Notes under the pieces: generated by a model
The model's database searches: none
Told to the model about the DNA's origin: nothing
What the model saw: only the letters and a program-made list of their open reading frames with translations
Program-made: the position numbers and the translations under genes
Shown here: positions 1-9,102 of the stretch, piece by piece
Layout: every line of letters begins with the position of its first letter
Numbering within the stretch: position 1 is the stretch's first letter
From: Microlunatus soli
GTDB taxonomy: Bacteria; Actinomycetota; Actinomycetes; Propionibacteriales; Propionibacteriaceae
Assembly (NCBI RefSeq): GCF_900105385.1
Contig: NZ_LT629772.1
Location: 3,596,001 to 3,660,000 of the forward strand
DNA length: 64,000 nucleotides
Direction of reading: 5' to 3'

Positions 1-487
1 CTACGCCGGGCTGGCGCTGACCCGGAACGGTGTCCGGGTCGTCGAGTTCAACGTCCGCTTCGGCGACCCCGAAACCCAACCCCTGTTGACCAAACTGGAC
101 ACCCCGCTCGGCACCCTGCTGTACGCCGCCGCTACCGGTGCGCTGGCCGACCAGCCGCCGCTGGCCTGGAAGCCGGGCGCCGCGGTCGGCGTCGTGCTGG
201 CCTCGGAGGGGTATCCGGAGAAGCCGATCACGGGTAAGCAGATCGTCGGTCTGGACCAGGTCGCCGTACCGGTCATTCATGCCGGCACCGCGCTCGACGC
301 CGACGGCCGACTGGTCAGCTCCGGCGGCCGGGTGCTGACCGTGGTCGGGATGGCCGACGACCTCACCGCGGCCCGGGACCAGGCCTACACCGAAATCGCC
401 AAGATCAAACTCGATGGCTCCTTCTACCGCACCGACATCGCCCGATCGGCCGCCGACGGCCGGGTCGCGACACCCAGCTCCCTCTGA
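1..487 (+). CDS. purD: phosphoribosylamine-glycine ligase (GARS), 3' end only
   Basis: The reading frame is open from the left edge (first full codon at base 2) to TGA at 485-487; the start lies outside the window. PurD joins phosphoribosylamine and glycine using ATP in step 2 of purine synthesis. The visible part is the C-terminal end of the ATP-grasp fold, with the family signature FNVRFGDPETQ near the edge, followed by the C-terminal domain (AVGVVLASEGYP). It is followed 31 bases later by purB, so the two are probably co-transcribed. The identification rests on the conserved FGDPE block and the gene context. Confidence 0.93.
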   Translation, partial: YAGLALTRNGVRVVEFNVRFGDPETQPLLTKLDTPLGTLLYAAATGALADQPPLAWKPGAAVGVVLASEGYPEKPITGKQIVGLDQVAVPVIHAGTALDADGRLVSSGGRVLTVVGMADDLTAARDQAYTEIAKIKLDGSFYRTDIARSAADGRVATPSSL

Positions 488-518
488 GCGATCCGGCACC
501 CTCCGAAAGAAGTTGATC

Positions 519-1952
519 ATGAGCATTCCGAACGTGCTGGCCAATCGCTACGCCTCCACCCAGATGCAGCAGCTCTGGTCGCCGGAGAACAAGATCATCC
601 TGGAGCGGGAGCTGTGGATCGCCGTACTGACCGCGCAGCGCGACCTCGGCGTCGACTTCGGCGGTGACGACCCGGACAAGGTGATCGCCGCCTACCGGAG
701 GGTGATCGACACCGTCGACCTGGCCAGCATCGCCGACCGGGAACGGATCACCCGGCACGACGTCAAGGCGCGGATCGAGGAATTCAACGCACTCGCCGGC
801 TTCGAACACATCCACAAGGGGATGACCAGCCGGGATCTGACCGAGAACGTCGAACAGCTGCAGATCACCTCGGCCTTGCGGATCATCCGGGACCGGATCG
901 TCACCGCCTTGGTGCAGCTGACCAGACTGGCCGCCGAGCACGCCGAGCTGGCGATGGCCGGCAGGTCGCACAACGTCGCGGCCCAGGTCACCACCCTGGG
1001 CAAGCGGTTCGCCACCGCAGCCGACGAGGCGTTGGTCAGCTACGCCCGGGTCACCGACCTGCTGGGCCGCTACCCGCTGCGGGGGATCAAGGGCCCGGTC
1101 GGCACCAGCCAGGACATGCTCGACCTGATGAACGGTGACGAGGCCAAGGTCGCCGAACTGGAACGACGGATCGCCGAGCATCTCGGCTTCAGTGAGGTCT
1201 TCACCTCCACCGGACAGGTCTATCCGCGATCGCTGGACTACGACGTGGTCAGCGCGCTGGCCCAGGTCGCGGCAGCCCCGTCCAACGTCGCCACCAGCAT
1301 CCGGCTGATGGCCGGCAACGAACTGGTCACCGAGGGCTTCCGGCCGGGGCAGGTCGGATCCTCGGCGATGCCGCACAAGATGAACACCCGGTCCTGTGAA
1401 CGGGTCAACGGGCTGGCGGTGATCATCCGCGGTCACGTGTCGATGCTCGGCGAACTGGCCGGCGATCAGTGGAACGAAGGTGACGTCTCCGATTCGGTGG
1501 TTCGCAGGGTTGCCCTGCCGGACGCGTTCTTCGCTCTGGACGGGCTGTTCGAGACGTTCCTTTCCGTGCTCGGTGACTTCGGGCCGTTCCCGGCGGTGAT
1601 CGACGCCGAGCTGCAGCGCTACCTGCCGTTCCTGACCACCACCAAGGTGCTGATGGCCGCGGTCCGCAACGGCACCGGCCGCGAGACCGCCCACGAGGCG
1701 ATCAAGGAGCACGCCGTCGCCGTCGCCCTGGACAGGCGGGAGACCGGCCGCCGCGACAACGACCTGCTGGATCGCTTCGCCGCCGACCCCCGGCTCGGCC
1801 TGGACCGGCAGCAACTGGACACCGTACTGGCCAACCCGCTCGAACTCGCCGGCACCGCGGTCAGCCAGATCCGCACCCTGGTCGCCGAGGCCGAGACCAT
1901 CGCCGCCCGACACCCCGAAGCAGCCGCCTACCACCCCGGCGACATCCTCTGA
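519..1952 (+). CDS. purB: adenylosuccinate lyase
   Basis: 477 aa. It cleaves SAICAR and adenylosuccinate, releasing fumarate, in purine synthesis. The fumarase/aspartase superfamily signature is visible as GSSAMPHKMN in the middle of the protein, and the N-terminal block NVLANRYASTQM is typical of actinobacterial PurB. The frame is open further upstream, but ATG 519 is chosen because the conserved N-terminus begins there and a purine-rich GAAAGAAG sits before it. Full length, no oddities. It follows purD closely and is followed by a strong hairpin at 1969-2034. Confidence 0.96.
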   Translation: MSIPNVLANRYASTQMQQLWSPENKIILERELWIAVLTAQRDLGVDFGGDDPDKVIAAYRRVIDTVDLASIADRERITRHDVKARIEEFNALAGFEHIHKGMTSRDLTENVEQLQITSALRIIRDRIVTALVQLTRLAAEHAELAMAGRSHNVAAQVTTLGKRFATAADEALVSYARVTDLLGRYPLRGIKGPVGTSQDMLDLMNGDEAKVAELERRIAEHLGFSEVFTSTGQVYPRSLDYDVVSALAQVAAAPSNVATSIRLMAGNELVTEGFRPGQVGSSAMPHKMNTRSCERVNGLAVIIRGHVSMLGELAGDQWNEGDVSDSVVRRVALPDAFFALDGLFETFLSVLGDFGPFPAVIDAELQRYLPFLTTTKVLMAAVRNGTGRETAHEAIKEHAVAVALDRRETGRRDNDLLDRFAADPRLGLDRQQLDTVLANPLELAGTAVSQIRTLVAEAETIAARHPEAAAYHPGDIL

Positions 1953-1968
1953 CGCCACAGCAGCACCA

Positions 1969-2034
1969 CGCCGCACCCTTTGCGTACCTTCGCACCGGGT
2001 GTACGTGGTGCGAAGGTACGCAAAGGGTGCGGCG
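1969..2034 (+). terminator. 28-bp perfect inverted repeat after purB
   Basis: Arms 1969-1996 and 2007-2034 are perfect reverse complements with a 10-base loop (GGGTGTACGT). There is no U-tract, so it is either an unusual terminator for purD-purB or a palindromic repeat element. The core TTCGCACCGG recurs in another hairpin at 16653-16693. Confidence 0.7.
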
Positions 2035-2086
2035 GTTGGGGTGGTGGCAGGACACGCCGAATCCGGAGCGCGACACGCCAAACCTG

Positions 2087-2115
2087 TTGACGGCCGGTAC
2101 GCAGCGTCGTAAGTT
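2087..2115 (+). promoter_or_regulatory. sigma70-like promoter of the ABC exporter operon
   Basis: TTGACG (2087-2092) and TAAGTT (2110-2115) are separated by 17 bases, the standard housekeeping layout. Transcription should start only a few bases before the GTG at 2125, so the mRNA is nearly leaderless. Confidence 0.6.
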
Positions 2116-2124
2116 CTCGCGTTT

Positions 2125-2919
2125 GTGCGCCGCTACTTCCTCCTCGCTTCGGCAGAGTTCAGGCGGCAGAGCACCTATCGGCTCGCTCTGGCCGCGGGGA
2201 TCTTCACCAACAGCATCTTCGGATTCATCCGGTTCAGTGTCTTCTATGCCGCGCTGATCGGGGCCGGCGGCACGATCGCCGGCTATGACAAGGCCGAGGC
2301 CTCGACCTATGTCTGGCTCGGCCAGGGGCTGTTGGCCGGCGTCGGGCTGATGAGCCAGCACGAGGTGTCGCAGAAGGTCCGCACCGGCGAGATCGCGATC
2401 GAGCTCTCCCGACCACTGGATCTCCAACTTTCCTACTGGGCAAGGGATTTCGGGCGAGCAGCGCTGATGTTGCCGGCTCGCGGGATCATCCCGGTGATCG
2501 TCGGAGCGTTGACCACCGGACTGGTGTTGCCGGACTCCTGGACCGCGCTGCCGTACGGCATCGTCAGCCTGATCCTCGCCGTGTCGATCAGCTTCCTGCT
2601 CCGCTACGGGGTCAACCTGATCAGTTTCTGGACCCTGGACGTCCAGGGCTACACCAATCTCTACCTGCTGCTGATGTCACTGCTCAGCGGCTTCTACGTC
2701 CCGGTGCACATCTTCCCGGGCTGGCTGCAGACGATCGCCCACGCCTCGCCGTTCCCGTCGATGCTGCAGAGTCCGATCGACGTGCTGTCCGGACGGGTGC
2801 TCGGTGTCGAGGCGCTGCAGGTGATCGGCACCCAGCTCTTCTGGGTCGCGGCCCTGGTGGTGATCACCCGGGTGATGCTGTGGCGGGCTTCGGCACGATT
2901 GGTGGTGCAGGGTGGCTGA
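2125..2919 (+). CDS. ABC-2 type transporter permease (COG4587-like)
   Basis: 264 aa with about six hydrophobic segments and a short cytoplasmic N-terminus (MRRYFLLASAEFRRQSTYR). It resembles the first permease of a widespread three-gene ABC-2 exporter made of two dissimilar permeases and an ATPase. GTG 2125 is taken as the start because a good promoter ends 9 bases upstream. The stop overlaps the start of the second permease by 8 bases, implying translational coupling. The substrate cannot be read from sequence; members of this group are mostly uncharacterised exporters. Confidence 0.8.
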   Translation: MRRYFLLASAEFRRQSTYRLALAAGIFTNSIFGFIRFSVFYAALIGAGGTIAGYDKAEASTYVWLGQGLLAGVGLMSQHEVSQKVRTGEIAIELSRPLDLQLSYWARDFGRAALMLPARGIIPVIVGALTTGLVLPDSWTALPYGIVSLILAVSISFLLRYGVNLISFWTLDVQGYTNLYLLLMSLLSGFYVPVHIFPGWLQTIAHASPFPSMLQSPIDVLSGRVLGVEALQVIGTQLFWVAALVVITRVMLWRASARLVVQGG

Positions 2920-3739
2920 CCAGACGATGAGCACACCGGTCGGGCTGCGCCGGGCGTACGCGATCGTGCTCGGCTCCCGGGTCCGCGCCCAGATGAGCTA
3001 CCGCTCCAGCTTCTGGATCAACGTGGTCAATTCGTTCTTCACCGGGATCCTCGAATTCACCGAGATCTACGTGTTGCTGAGCAACACTCCGACCCTCGGT
3101 GGGATGTCGTTCTCCCAGGCCGCGTTGGTGTTCGGGCTGGCCAATCTCGGATTCAGTCTGGGCGATCTGGTCTTCGGCCAGACCGATCAGATCCCGATCT
3201 ACATCCGCGAGGGCAAGCTGGAGGCGTTCCTGGTCCGGCCGATGCCGGTGCTGGCGCAGATGATCACCTCCGACTTCCAGCTCCGCAGGGTCGGCCGGGC
3301 GGCGCTCGGCCTGGTCGTCGTGATCATCGTGCTGCTCGCCGGAGACGTGCACTACAGCCCGGGCGTGATCTACCTGTTGATCATCACCCCGATCGTCGGC
3401 GCGGCGATCTACAGCGCCCTGTTCGTGCTGGCCGGCGGACTGCAGTTCTGGCTGATCAACGGTGCCGAATTCACCAACTCCTTCGTGTACGGCGGCGCCA
3501 CCGCCGGCCAGGTCCCGGGCAGCGTGCTGCTGCTTCCGCTGCGGGTGCTGTTCACCTTCGTGTTCCCGGCCACCGTCGCGTCCTACCTGCCCTGTCTGTT
3601 GATCCTCGGCCTGGACGGGCCGCCCTGGCTGCCGTCCTGGCTGGGTTGGTTCGCACCGCTGTTCGCCGTCTGGGCCTGGCTGTTGGCCACGATCGTCTGG
3701 CGCAACGGCGTCCGCCACTACACCGGAGCTGGAGGCTGA
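2912..3739 (+). CDS. ABC-2 type transporter permease (COG3694-like)
   Basis: 275 aa, polytopic membrane protein and second permease of the exporter. It begins at GTG 2912 inside the end of the upstream permease gene. The segment FGQTDQIPIYIREGKLEAFL, followed by RPMP, is typical of this permease group. It is followed after 2 bases by the ATPase gene, whose ribosome binding site (GGAGG) lies in its last codons. Together the three genes form one export operon; the substrate is unknown. Confidence 0.8.
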   Translation: MADQTMSTPVGLRRAYAIVLGSRVRAQMSYRSSFWINVVNSFFTGILEFTEIYVLLSNTPTLGGMSFSQAALVFGLANLGFSLGDLVFGQTDQIPIYIREGKLEAFLVRPMPVLAQMITSDFQLRRVGRAALGLVVVIIVLLAGDVHYSPGVIYLLIITPIVGAAIYSALFVLAGGLQFWLINGAEFTNSFVYGGATAGQVPGSVLLLPLRVLFTFVFPATVASYLPCLLILGLDGPPWLPSWLGWFAPLFAVWAWLLATIVWRNGVRHYTGAGG

Positions 3740-3741
3740 TC

Positions 3742-4719
3742 ATGAACTCCCCGATCATCGAACTGGACGAGCTCAGCCGTACGTTCGTGGTCCGCAGCAA
3801 GGCCGGCGGACTGCGCCGCGAACGCCGGATCGTCCATGCCGTCGACGGCATCACCGCCTCGATCACCGCGGGGGAGGCCTGCGGCTACATCGGTGCGAAC
3901 GGAGCCGGCAAGTCCACCACGATCAAGATGCTGACCGGGATCCTGGTGCCCAGTTCGGGACGGGTCCGGACCTGCGGTTTCGATCCGGTGCCGCAACGCC
4001 GGACCCTGGCCCGGGAGATCGGCGTGGTCTTCGGGCAGCGTAGCCAGCTGTGGTGGGACCTGCCGCTGGGCGAGTCGTTCACCATCCTGGCGGCGATCCA
4101 TCGGATCGGCGCGGCAGCCGCCCAACCACGGATCGATCAGCTGATCGACGGTCTGGAACTGGCACCGTTCCTGAACACCCCGGTCCGTCAGCTCTCCCTC
4201 GGCGAGCGGATGCGCGGTGAGGTGGCGGCGGCGTTGGTGCATCGGCCACGCCTGTTGATCTTGGACGAGCCGACGATCGGGCTGGACATGATCAGCAAGG
4301 AACGTCTCCGGCAGTTCCTGATCGCCGAACGGGCCCAACAGGGCACCACACTGTTGCTGACCACCCACGACATGAGTGACATCGAGCGACTGTGTGAACG
4401 GGTGCTGGTGGTCGACCAGGGCAAGCTCGCCTACGACGGCACCTTGGACGGGCTGTCCCGCCGGGTGGCGTTGGAGCGGGTGCTGACCGTGGATCTTGCC
4501 GAGCCCAGCGACCCGATCACGGTCGACGGCGCCACCAATATCGGCATCGAGCTGGGTGGTGCCCGGCAGCGGCTCTCGTTCTCACCCGATCAGACCACCG
4601 CGGCGCAGGTGTTGGCCGAGGTCGCCGGTGTTGCCGAGGTCCGCGACCTGACCATCGCCGAGCCGGCGATCGAGGACATCGTGCGGACCCTCTACAGCCG
4701 CGCCGGTGGAGGATCCTGA
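3742..4719 (+). CDS. ABC transporter ATP-binding protein (COG4586-like)
   Basis: 325 aa, the energy-coupling subunit for the two upstream permeases. Walker A is GANGAGKSTT, the signature motif is LSLGERMR and Walker B is LLILDEPTIGLD, followed by the switch His in TTHD. The signature LSLGERMR (instead of LSGGQ) and the early FGQRSQLWWDLP block are characteristic of this subfamily. ATG 3742 is preferred over the longer open frame because of GGAGG 7 bases upstream and the conserved start MNSPIIELDEL. The gene ends before a hairpin shared with the convergent pspC-like gene. Confidence 0.88.
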   Translation: MNSPIIELDELSRTFVVRSKAGGLRRERRIVHAVDGITASITAGEACGYIGANGAGKSTTIKMLTGILVPSSGRVRTCGFDPVPQRRTLAREIGVVFGQRSQLWWDLPLGESFTILAAIHRIGAAAAQPRIDQLIDGLELAPFLNTPVRQLSLGERMRGEVAAALVHRPRLLILDEPTIGLDMISKERLRQFLIAERAQQGTTLLLTTHDMSDIERLCERVLVVDQGKLAYDGTLDGLSRRVALERVLTVDLAEPSDPITVDGATNIGIELGGARQRLSFSPDQTTAAQVLAEVAGVAEVRDLTIAEPAIEDIVRTLYSRAGGGS

Positions 4720-4754
4720 CCCGAGGGCTCGTGCAACGGCGCCGGCCAACAACA

Positions 4755-4784
4755 CGGCCCCGCATCCGCGAGGATGCAGGGCCG
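4755..4784 (+). terminator. hairpin between convergent genes
   Basis: CGGCCC-C-GCATCC, loop GCGA, GGATGC-A-GGGCCG: a 12-bp stem with one mismatch, placed between the ABC operon and the convergent pspC-like gene, so it can serve both strands. Confidence 0.65.
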
Positions 4785-4833
4785 GTTGTCGGGAAGGGGA
4801 GGAACGATCGGGGTCAGTCCGTACGGACCGAGA

Positions 4834-5016
4834 TCAGTGCTCGTTCGGGATCAGGATCCAGCCGAGGATGTAGATCAGGAACTGCGGGCCGGGGAGCAGG
4901 CAGCTCAGCACGAAGATCAGCCGGACGACATTGGATGACAACCCGAACCGCCGGCCCAGAGCTGAGCAGACACCGGCGATCATGCGGTCGTTGCGGGGAC
5001 GGGCGAGGGAGGCCAT
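4834..5016 (-). CDS. PspC-domain small membrane protein
   Basis: 60 aa. It matches the PspC family over nearly its whole length: MASLARPRNDRMIAGVCSAL, then a hydrophobic stretch and GWILIPNE at the end. PspC domains are short membrane-anchored modules of envelope-stress systems; here the domain stands alone without a sensor kinase. Start ATG (complement of 5014-5016) is chosen over an upstream ATG at 5076 because AAGGA lies about 9 bases before it and the PspC homology begins there. It is monocistronic and convergent with the ABC operon. Confidence 0.85.
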   Translation of the reverse strand: MASLARPRNDRMIAGVCSALGRRFGLSSNVVRLIFVLSCLLPGPQFLIYILGWILIPNEH

Positions 5017-5287
5017 CGGGATATTCCTTACGTCTGGTTTTCTGTTCGGTGTCGCCGTTCGCGGCGACAACTCCACTGTGCCGCATCAACGGCCCGACGA
5101 CGACCCTTTTGGCGGCCTTCCCGGGTGGGGTCAGGGACGGTTCGGGGCCGCACCCGGGGCAGTCGTCACCCCTGGGTAGGACATCGGGGTCATCGGACTA
5201 GTCCCGTCGACCCTTGTTCCCCGGGCGAGCCCTTCGAAGCCGCGTCTGGACGGCCGTCCGAGCCGTCCGCACGGCAGGCTGTCGGTG

Positions 5288-6283
5288 ATGAATGCCGTCG
5301 ATGAGTCCCAGGCCGAGGCGACGCCGGTACGGCCACGCCACGCAGCACCCGCCGCCGATTCCGAGCAGGCGCCGACCGATGCGACAGCCGTACCGCCGAT
5401 CGTCGTCGACGGCCTGACCAAGGACTTCGGCCGGGTCCGAGCAGTCGACGCGCTCAGTTTCACCGTTGCGCCCGGACGCGTCACCGGGTTCCTCGGGCCG
5501 AACGGCGCCGGCAAGTCGACCACCCTGCGGGTGCTGCTGGGGCTTGCCGAACCGACCAGCGGGCGAGCCACCTTCGGCGGGGTCGGCTACCGCGACCTGC
5601 CGATGCCGCAACAGCGGGTCGGTGCCGTCCTCGAACCGGCGTTCCACCCCGGTCGGACCGGCCGCGACCACCTGGCGGTGCAGGCCGCAACCGCCGGTGC
5701 CACCCCGCGCCGGATCAACGAACTGCTCGCCCTTGTCGGGCTGGCCGACGCGGCGGACCGCCGGGTCGGCGGTTACTCGCTGGGGATGCGGCAGCGGCTG
5801 GCGCTGGCCACCGCCCTGCTCGGCGAACCCGACTATCTCATCCTGGACGAGCCGGGCAACGGGCTCGACCCGGAGGGCATCCACTGGTTGCGCGGATTCC
5901 TGCAGTCCTACGCCGCTCGCGGCAACGTGGTCCTGATGTCCTCCCACATCCTGAACGAGGTGGAGGCGACCGTCGACGACGTCGTGGTGATCGGCAACGG
6001 CCGGTTGCTTCGGCAGTCGCCGATGCAGGACCTGGCCGCCGAGCGACGATCGATCAGACTCCGCGTGCAGGACCAGCGGACGGCGACCGCCGTACTGGAT
6101 CGGATGCGGCTGAGTTGGCAGCAGGTCGATGACAGGCAGGGTGGCTTCCTGCAGGTGCAGACCACGGATCCGGGCGCGGTCGGCGCCGCGATCTTCGAAG
6201 CCGGTCTGCCGGTGTTGGAGTTGGCGCCGCAGGAGGTCGATCTCGAGTCGGAATTCTTCGCCCTGCTGGGAGGGCAGCCATGA
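5288..6283 (+). CDS. ABC transporter ATP-binding protein
   Basis: 331 aa. Walker A GPNGAGKSTT, signature YSLGMRQRLALA and Walker B YLILDEPGNGLDPEG place it with ATPases of the BcrA/NatA type that drive ABC-2 permeases. About 40 residues of low-complexity Ala/Pro/Glu-rich sequence precede the ABC domain. A GTG at 5285 directly before the ATG is an alternative start. The stop overlaps the permease start (ATGA), so subunits are coupled. Substrate unknown; such pairs often export antibiotics or peptides. Confidence 0.88.
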   Translation: MNAVDESQAEATPVRPRHAAPAADSEQAPTDATAVPPIVVDGLTKDFGRVRAVDALSFTVAPGRVTGFLGPNGAGKSTTLRVLLGLAEPTSGRATFGGVGYRDLPMPQQRVGAVLEPAFHPGRTGRDHLAVQAATAGATPRRINELLALVGLADAADRRVGGYSLGMRQRLALATALLGEPDYLILDEPGNGLDPEGIHWLRGFLQSYAARGNVVLMSSHILNEVEATVDDVVVIGNGRLLRQSPMQDLAAERRSIRLRVQDQRTATAVLDRMRLSWQQVDDRQGGFLQVQTTDPGAVGAAIFEAGLPVLELAPQEVDLESEFFALLGGQP

Positions 6284-7125
6284 GCATCGAGACACTCGAC
6301 AGCCGGCCGGCCGGCACACCCGGATACCTGCAGCGCCTGCTGCGGTCGGAGTACCAGAAGATCACCAGCACCCGGATGGTGATCGTGCTCAGCTGCATCG
6401 TCGCCGCGGCCGGCATCGTCGGCGCGTTGATCATGAACGGGATCGGCCTTGCGGTCGCCGCAGAGGGGCAGAAAGTCTTTACCCAGCAGCGATTCGTCGC
6501 TGCTGCCTACACGTTTGCCAATCAGATGTCCCGGATCGTGGCGATCATTGCCGGTGCGATGGCGATGGGCGCGGAGTACCGGCACAAGACGCTGGCCGCC
6601 AGCTATCTCGCCGTACCTCGGCGCCGCGACCTGGTGCTCGGCAAGGCGGCGGTCACCTTCGGCTACGGGCTGGCCTTGGGCATCGTGGCAACGGGTCTGA
6701 GCTTCGTGGTTTCGATGATCTTCATCCTGTCCCAGGGCGGATCGTTGGCTCTCGACAGCGCCGCCACCTGGCAGGCACTGCTGATGAACGTGGTCACCAT
6801 CGCCTTGTGGTCCATGATCGGCTACGGGCTCGGCCTGCTGGTCCGCCAGATGATTGCCTCGGTGGTGATCGCGGTCGTCTTCTGCTACGTCCTGGAACCG
6901 ACTCTGTCGCTGATCTTCACCGTCAAGCAGTGGACCGTTCCCGGTCGGCTGCTGCCCGGCGGTGCGACCGACACGGCGATCGGCATCAGCCCGATGGACC
7001 TGATCCGCGGCCACGTGCCGACCGACGGACCGGCGGCCTGGACCGGGCTGCTGGTGCTGCTCGGCTGGGCGCTGCTGCCGGCCGTGATCGGCTACGTCAG
7101 CACAGTTCGCCGCGACGTCGACTGA
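6280..7125 (+). CDS. ABC-2 family permease
   Basis: 281 aa with an N-terminal cytoplasmic stretch ending in SEYQKITSTRM and about six membrane segments. This SE-(F/Y)-xK-xxTT-like entry is typical of actinobacterial ABC-2 permeases paired with NatA-like ATPases. Its start overlaps the upstream ATPase stop by four bases. It is the last gene of a two-gene exporter operon; purC follows 43 bases later with its own promoter. Confidence 0.82.
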   Translation: MSIETLDSRPAGTPGYLQRLLRSEYQKITSTRMVIVLSCIVAAAGIVGALIMNGIGLAVAAEGQKVFTQQRFVAAAYTFANQMSRIVAIIAGAMAMGAEYRHKTLAASYLAVPRRRDLVLGKAAVTFGYGLALGIVATGLSFVVSMIFILSQGGSLALDSAATWQALLMNVVTIALWSMIGYGLGLLVRQMIASVVIAVVFCYVLEPTLSLIFTVKQWTVPGRLLPGGATDTAIGISPMDLIRGHVPTDGPAAWTGLLVLLGWALLPAVIGYVSTVRRDVD

Positions 7126-7155
7126 CCGGACGCGCGCCCGCGACGGGATGGACAC

Positions 7156-7161
7156 TAGGCT
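7156..7161 (+). promoter_or_regulatory. -10 hexamer TAGGCT of a leaderless purC promoter
   Basis: TAGGCT followed by 7 bases and then ATG 7169. In actinobacteria a TANNNT box at this distance places the transcription start on the A of the start codon. No good -35 is visible. Confidence 0.5.
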
Positions 7162-7168
7162 GAGCGCA

Positions 7169-8026
7169 ATGTATGAGTCAGTGCTCGATCTGCCGCTGCT
7201 CCACGCAGGCAAGATCCGTGAGCTGTACGCGATGGGTGACGACCGGCTGCTGATGGTCGCCACCGACAAGATCTCCGCCTTCGACTTCGTCCTGGAACCG
7301 CCGATCGACGACAAGGGCGAGATCCTCACCCGGATGTCGTCGTTCTGGTTCGAGCTGTTCGACGACGTCGACAACCACGTCGTCAGCACCGACGTCCCGG
7401 AGGCCGTCGCCGGTCGGGCGGTGATCTGCGAGAAGCTCGAGATGATCGAGATCGAGTGTGTCGCCCGCGGCTATCTGATGGGTTCGGGCTGGGCGGAGTA
7501 CCAGCAGACCCGGACCGTCTGCGGGATCGAGCTGCCGGTCGGACTGCAGAACGGGTCGCGGCTGCCGGAGCCGATCTTCACCCCCGCGTCCAAGGCGCAG
7601 CTCGGCGAGCACGACGAGAACATCGACTTCGATCAGACGGTCGACCGGGTCGGTCGGGAGACCGCCGAACAGCTCCGCGCCCTGACCCTGGAGATCTACG
7701 GCCGCGCCGAGACCTACGCCACCGAGCACGGCATCATCCTGGCCGACACCAAATTCGAGTTCGGACGACGTGCCGATGGCACCATCGTGCTCGCCGACGA
7801 GGTCCTGACCCCGGACTCCTCGCGGTTCGTCGACGCGTCGACCTGGCAGCCGGGGGAGCGGATCGACTCCTACGACAAGCAATTCCTGCGGGACTGGCTG
7901 GTCAACGAGTCCGGCTGGGACCGCAGCGCAGATGTCGCCCCGCCGCCGCTGCCCGCCGAGATCGTCGCAGCCACCCGGCAGCGCTACCTGGACGCCTACC
8001 AAACCCTGACCGAAACCACCTTCTGA
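7169..8026 (+). CDS. purC: phosphoribosylaminoimidazole-succinocarboxamide (SAICAR) synthase
   Basis: 285 aa. It condenses CAIR with aspartate using ATP. Family motifs seen are GKIRELY near the N-terminus, DKISAFD, GYLMGSGWAEY and DTKFEFG. An ATG at 7148 also opens the frame, but it lies upstream of the -10 box, so ATG 7169 fits a leaderless message better. It sits among other purine genes but is preceded by an unrelated exporter operon, so the pur genes here are grouped but not one operon. Confidence 0.95.
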   Translation: MYESVLDLPLLHAGKIRELYAMGDDRLLMVATDKISAFDFVLEPPIDDKGEILTRMSSFWFELFDDVDNHVVSTDVPEAVAGRAVICEKLEMIEIECVARGYLMGSGWAEYQQTRTVCGIELPVGLQNGSRLPEPIFTPASKAQLGEHDENIDFDQTVDRVGRETAEQLRALTLEIYGRAETYATEHGIILADTKFEFGRRADGTIVLADEVLTPDSSRFVDASTWQPGERIDSYDKQFLRDWLVNESGWDRSADVAPPPLPAEIVAATRQRYLDAYQTLTETTF

Positions 8027-8049
8027 CCGAATCAGAACCGCCCCCAACC

Positions 8050-8112
8050 CGCCGACCCGGCACTTCCTCCCGGGTTTTCCGCGTGTTTCGGGGAAGAACT
8101 GACGGGTCGGCG
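8050..8112 (+). terminator. structured hairpin between purC and purS
   Basis: Arms CGCCGACCCG (8050-8059) and CGGGTCGGCG (8103-8112) are perfect complements; the 43-base interior can form a second stem (CTTCC-CCCG with CGGGGAAG). It could be a terminator of purC or a leader structure; no U-tract. Confidence 0.4.
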
Positions 8113-8145
8113 GTGGGCTGATCTGGGGAATGGGGCGGGCTCAAC

Positions 8146-8151
8146 TAGGAT
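8146..8151 (+). promoter_or_regulatory. -10 hexamer TAGGAT of a leaderless purS promoter
   Basis: TAGGAT followed by 7 bases and ATG 8159, the same layout as purC and purL. This supports ATG 8159 over the in-frame GTG at 8153. Confidence 0.5.
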
Positions 8152-8158
8152 CGTGGCC

Positions 8159-8425
8159 ATGGCGCGTGTCGTGGTGAATGTGATGCCCAAGCCCGAGATC
8201 CTCGATCCGCAGGGCAAGGCGGTGACCGGGGCCCTGCAACGGCTCGGCTTCGACGGACTGACGGTCCGACAGGGTAAGCGGTTCGAGATCGAGGTCGACG
8301 GTGAGGTCACCGAGGCCCGACTGGACGAGATCCGCAAGGCGGCCGACACGCTGCTGGCCAACACCGTGATCGAATCCTTCGACGTCGTCGTGGAAGAGCA
8401 GGCCGCCTCGGCCGGGGTTGCCTGA
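8159..8425 (+). CDS. purS: FGAM synthase, PurS subunit
   Basis: 88 aa. PurS bridges PurL and PurQ in the three-protein formylglycinamidine ribonucleotide synthase. The pattern [20 protein letters not shown] and the central block [19 protein letters not shown] are diagnostic. Its TGA overlaps the purQ ATG by one base (TGATG), so the two are translated together. Its presence agrees with the small-type PurL at 12147. Confidence 0.95.
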   Translation: MARVVVNVMPKPEILDPQGKAVTGALQRLGFDGLTVRQGKRFEIEVDGEVTEARLDEIRKAADTLLANTVIESFDVVVEEQAASAGVA

Positions 8426-9102
8426 TGGCTCCGCGGATCGGTGTGATCACCTTCCCCGGCACGCTTGATGATCATGATGCGCTGCGGGCGATCCGGCTGA
8501 GCGGCGCGGAACCGGTGTCGCTGTGGCACGCCAGCGACTCCCTGGACGGAGTCTCCGCGGTGATCCTGCCCGGTGGTTTCTCCTACGGCGACTACCTGCG
8601 CTGTGGTGCGATCTCCCGGTTCGCTCCGATCATGACCGAGCTGATCAAGCAGGCCGAGGCCGGGATGCCCGTCCTCGGTGTCTGCAACGGTTTCCAGGTG
8701 CTCTGCGAGGCGCACCTGCTGCCCGGGGCACTGATCGGCAACGACGTCCAGGTGTTCACCTGTGTCGACCAGGCGCTGACCGTGGAGTCCGACCGGACCG
8801 CCTGGACCAACGCGTACGAACAGGGTCAACAGATCACCATCGTGCTGAAGAACGGTGAGGGCCGCTACGTCGCCGACGCCGAGACCCTGGACCGGCTGGA
8901 AGGCGAGGGTCAGGTCGTCTTCCGCTACGCCGGCAGCAACCCGAACGGCTCCTACCGCGACATCGCCGGGGTCAGCAACGAACGCGGCAATGTGGTCGGC
9001 CTGATGCCGCACCCCGAGCACAACGTCGATCCGCTGACCGCTCCCGGACTCGACGGCGTCGGCTTCTTCAGCAGCGTGCTGCAGCAGCTGCAGGCCGTGT
9101 AG
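8425..9102 (+). CDS. purQ: FGAM synthase, glutaminase subunit PurQ
   Basis: 225 aa class I glutamine amidotransferase that supplies ammonia to PurL. Nucleophile Cys is in GVCNGFQ, and the His/Glu pair is in MPHPEHN near the C-terminus. The N-terminus [11 protein letters not shown] is typical. It starts in the purS stop codon. The stop TAG is at the very edge of a 156-bp palindromic element (9102-9257). Confidence 0.95.
   Translation: MAPRIGVITFPGTLDDHDALRAIRLSGAEPVSLWHASDSLDGVSAVILPGGFSYGDYLRCGAISRFAPIMTELIKQAEAGMPVLGVCNGFQVLCEAHLLPGALIGNDVQVFTCVDQALTVESDRTAWTNAYEQGQQITIVLKNGEGRYVADAETLDRLEGEGQVVFRYAGSNPNGSYRDIAGVSNERGNVVGLMPHPEHNVDPLTAPGLDGVGFFSSVLQQLQAV

Noticed and set aside
405-2081. 558-codon open frame on the minus strand across purB
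   Set aside because: It is antisense to a well-conserved purB gene, with the repetitive Gly/Asp/Val-rich composition typical of GC-rich shadow frames and no recognisable domain.
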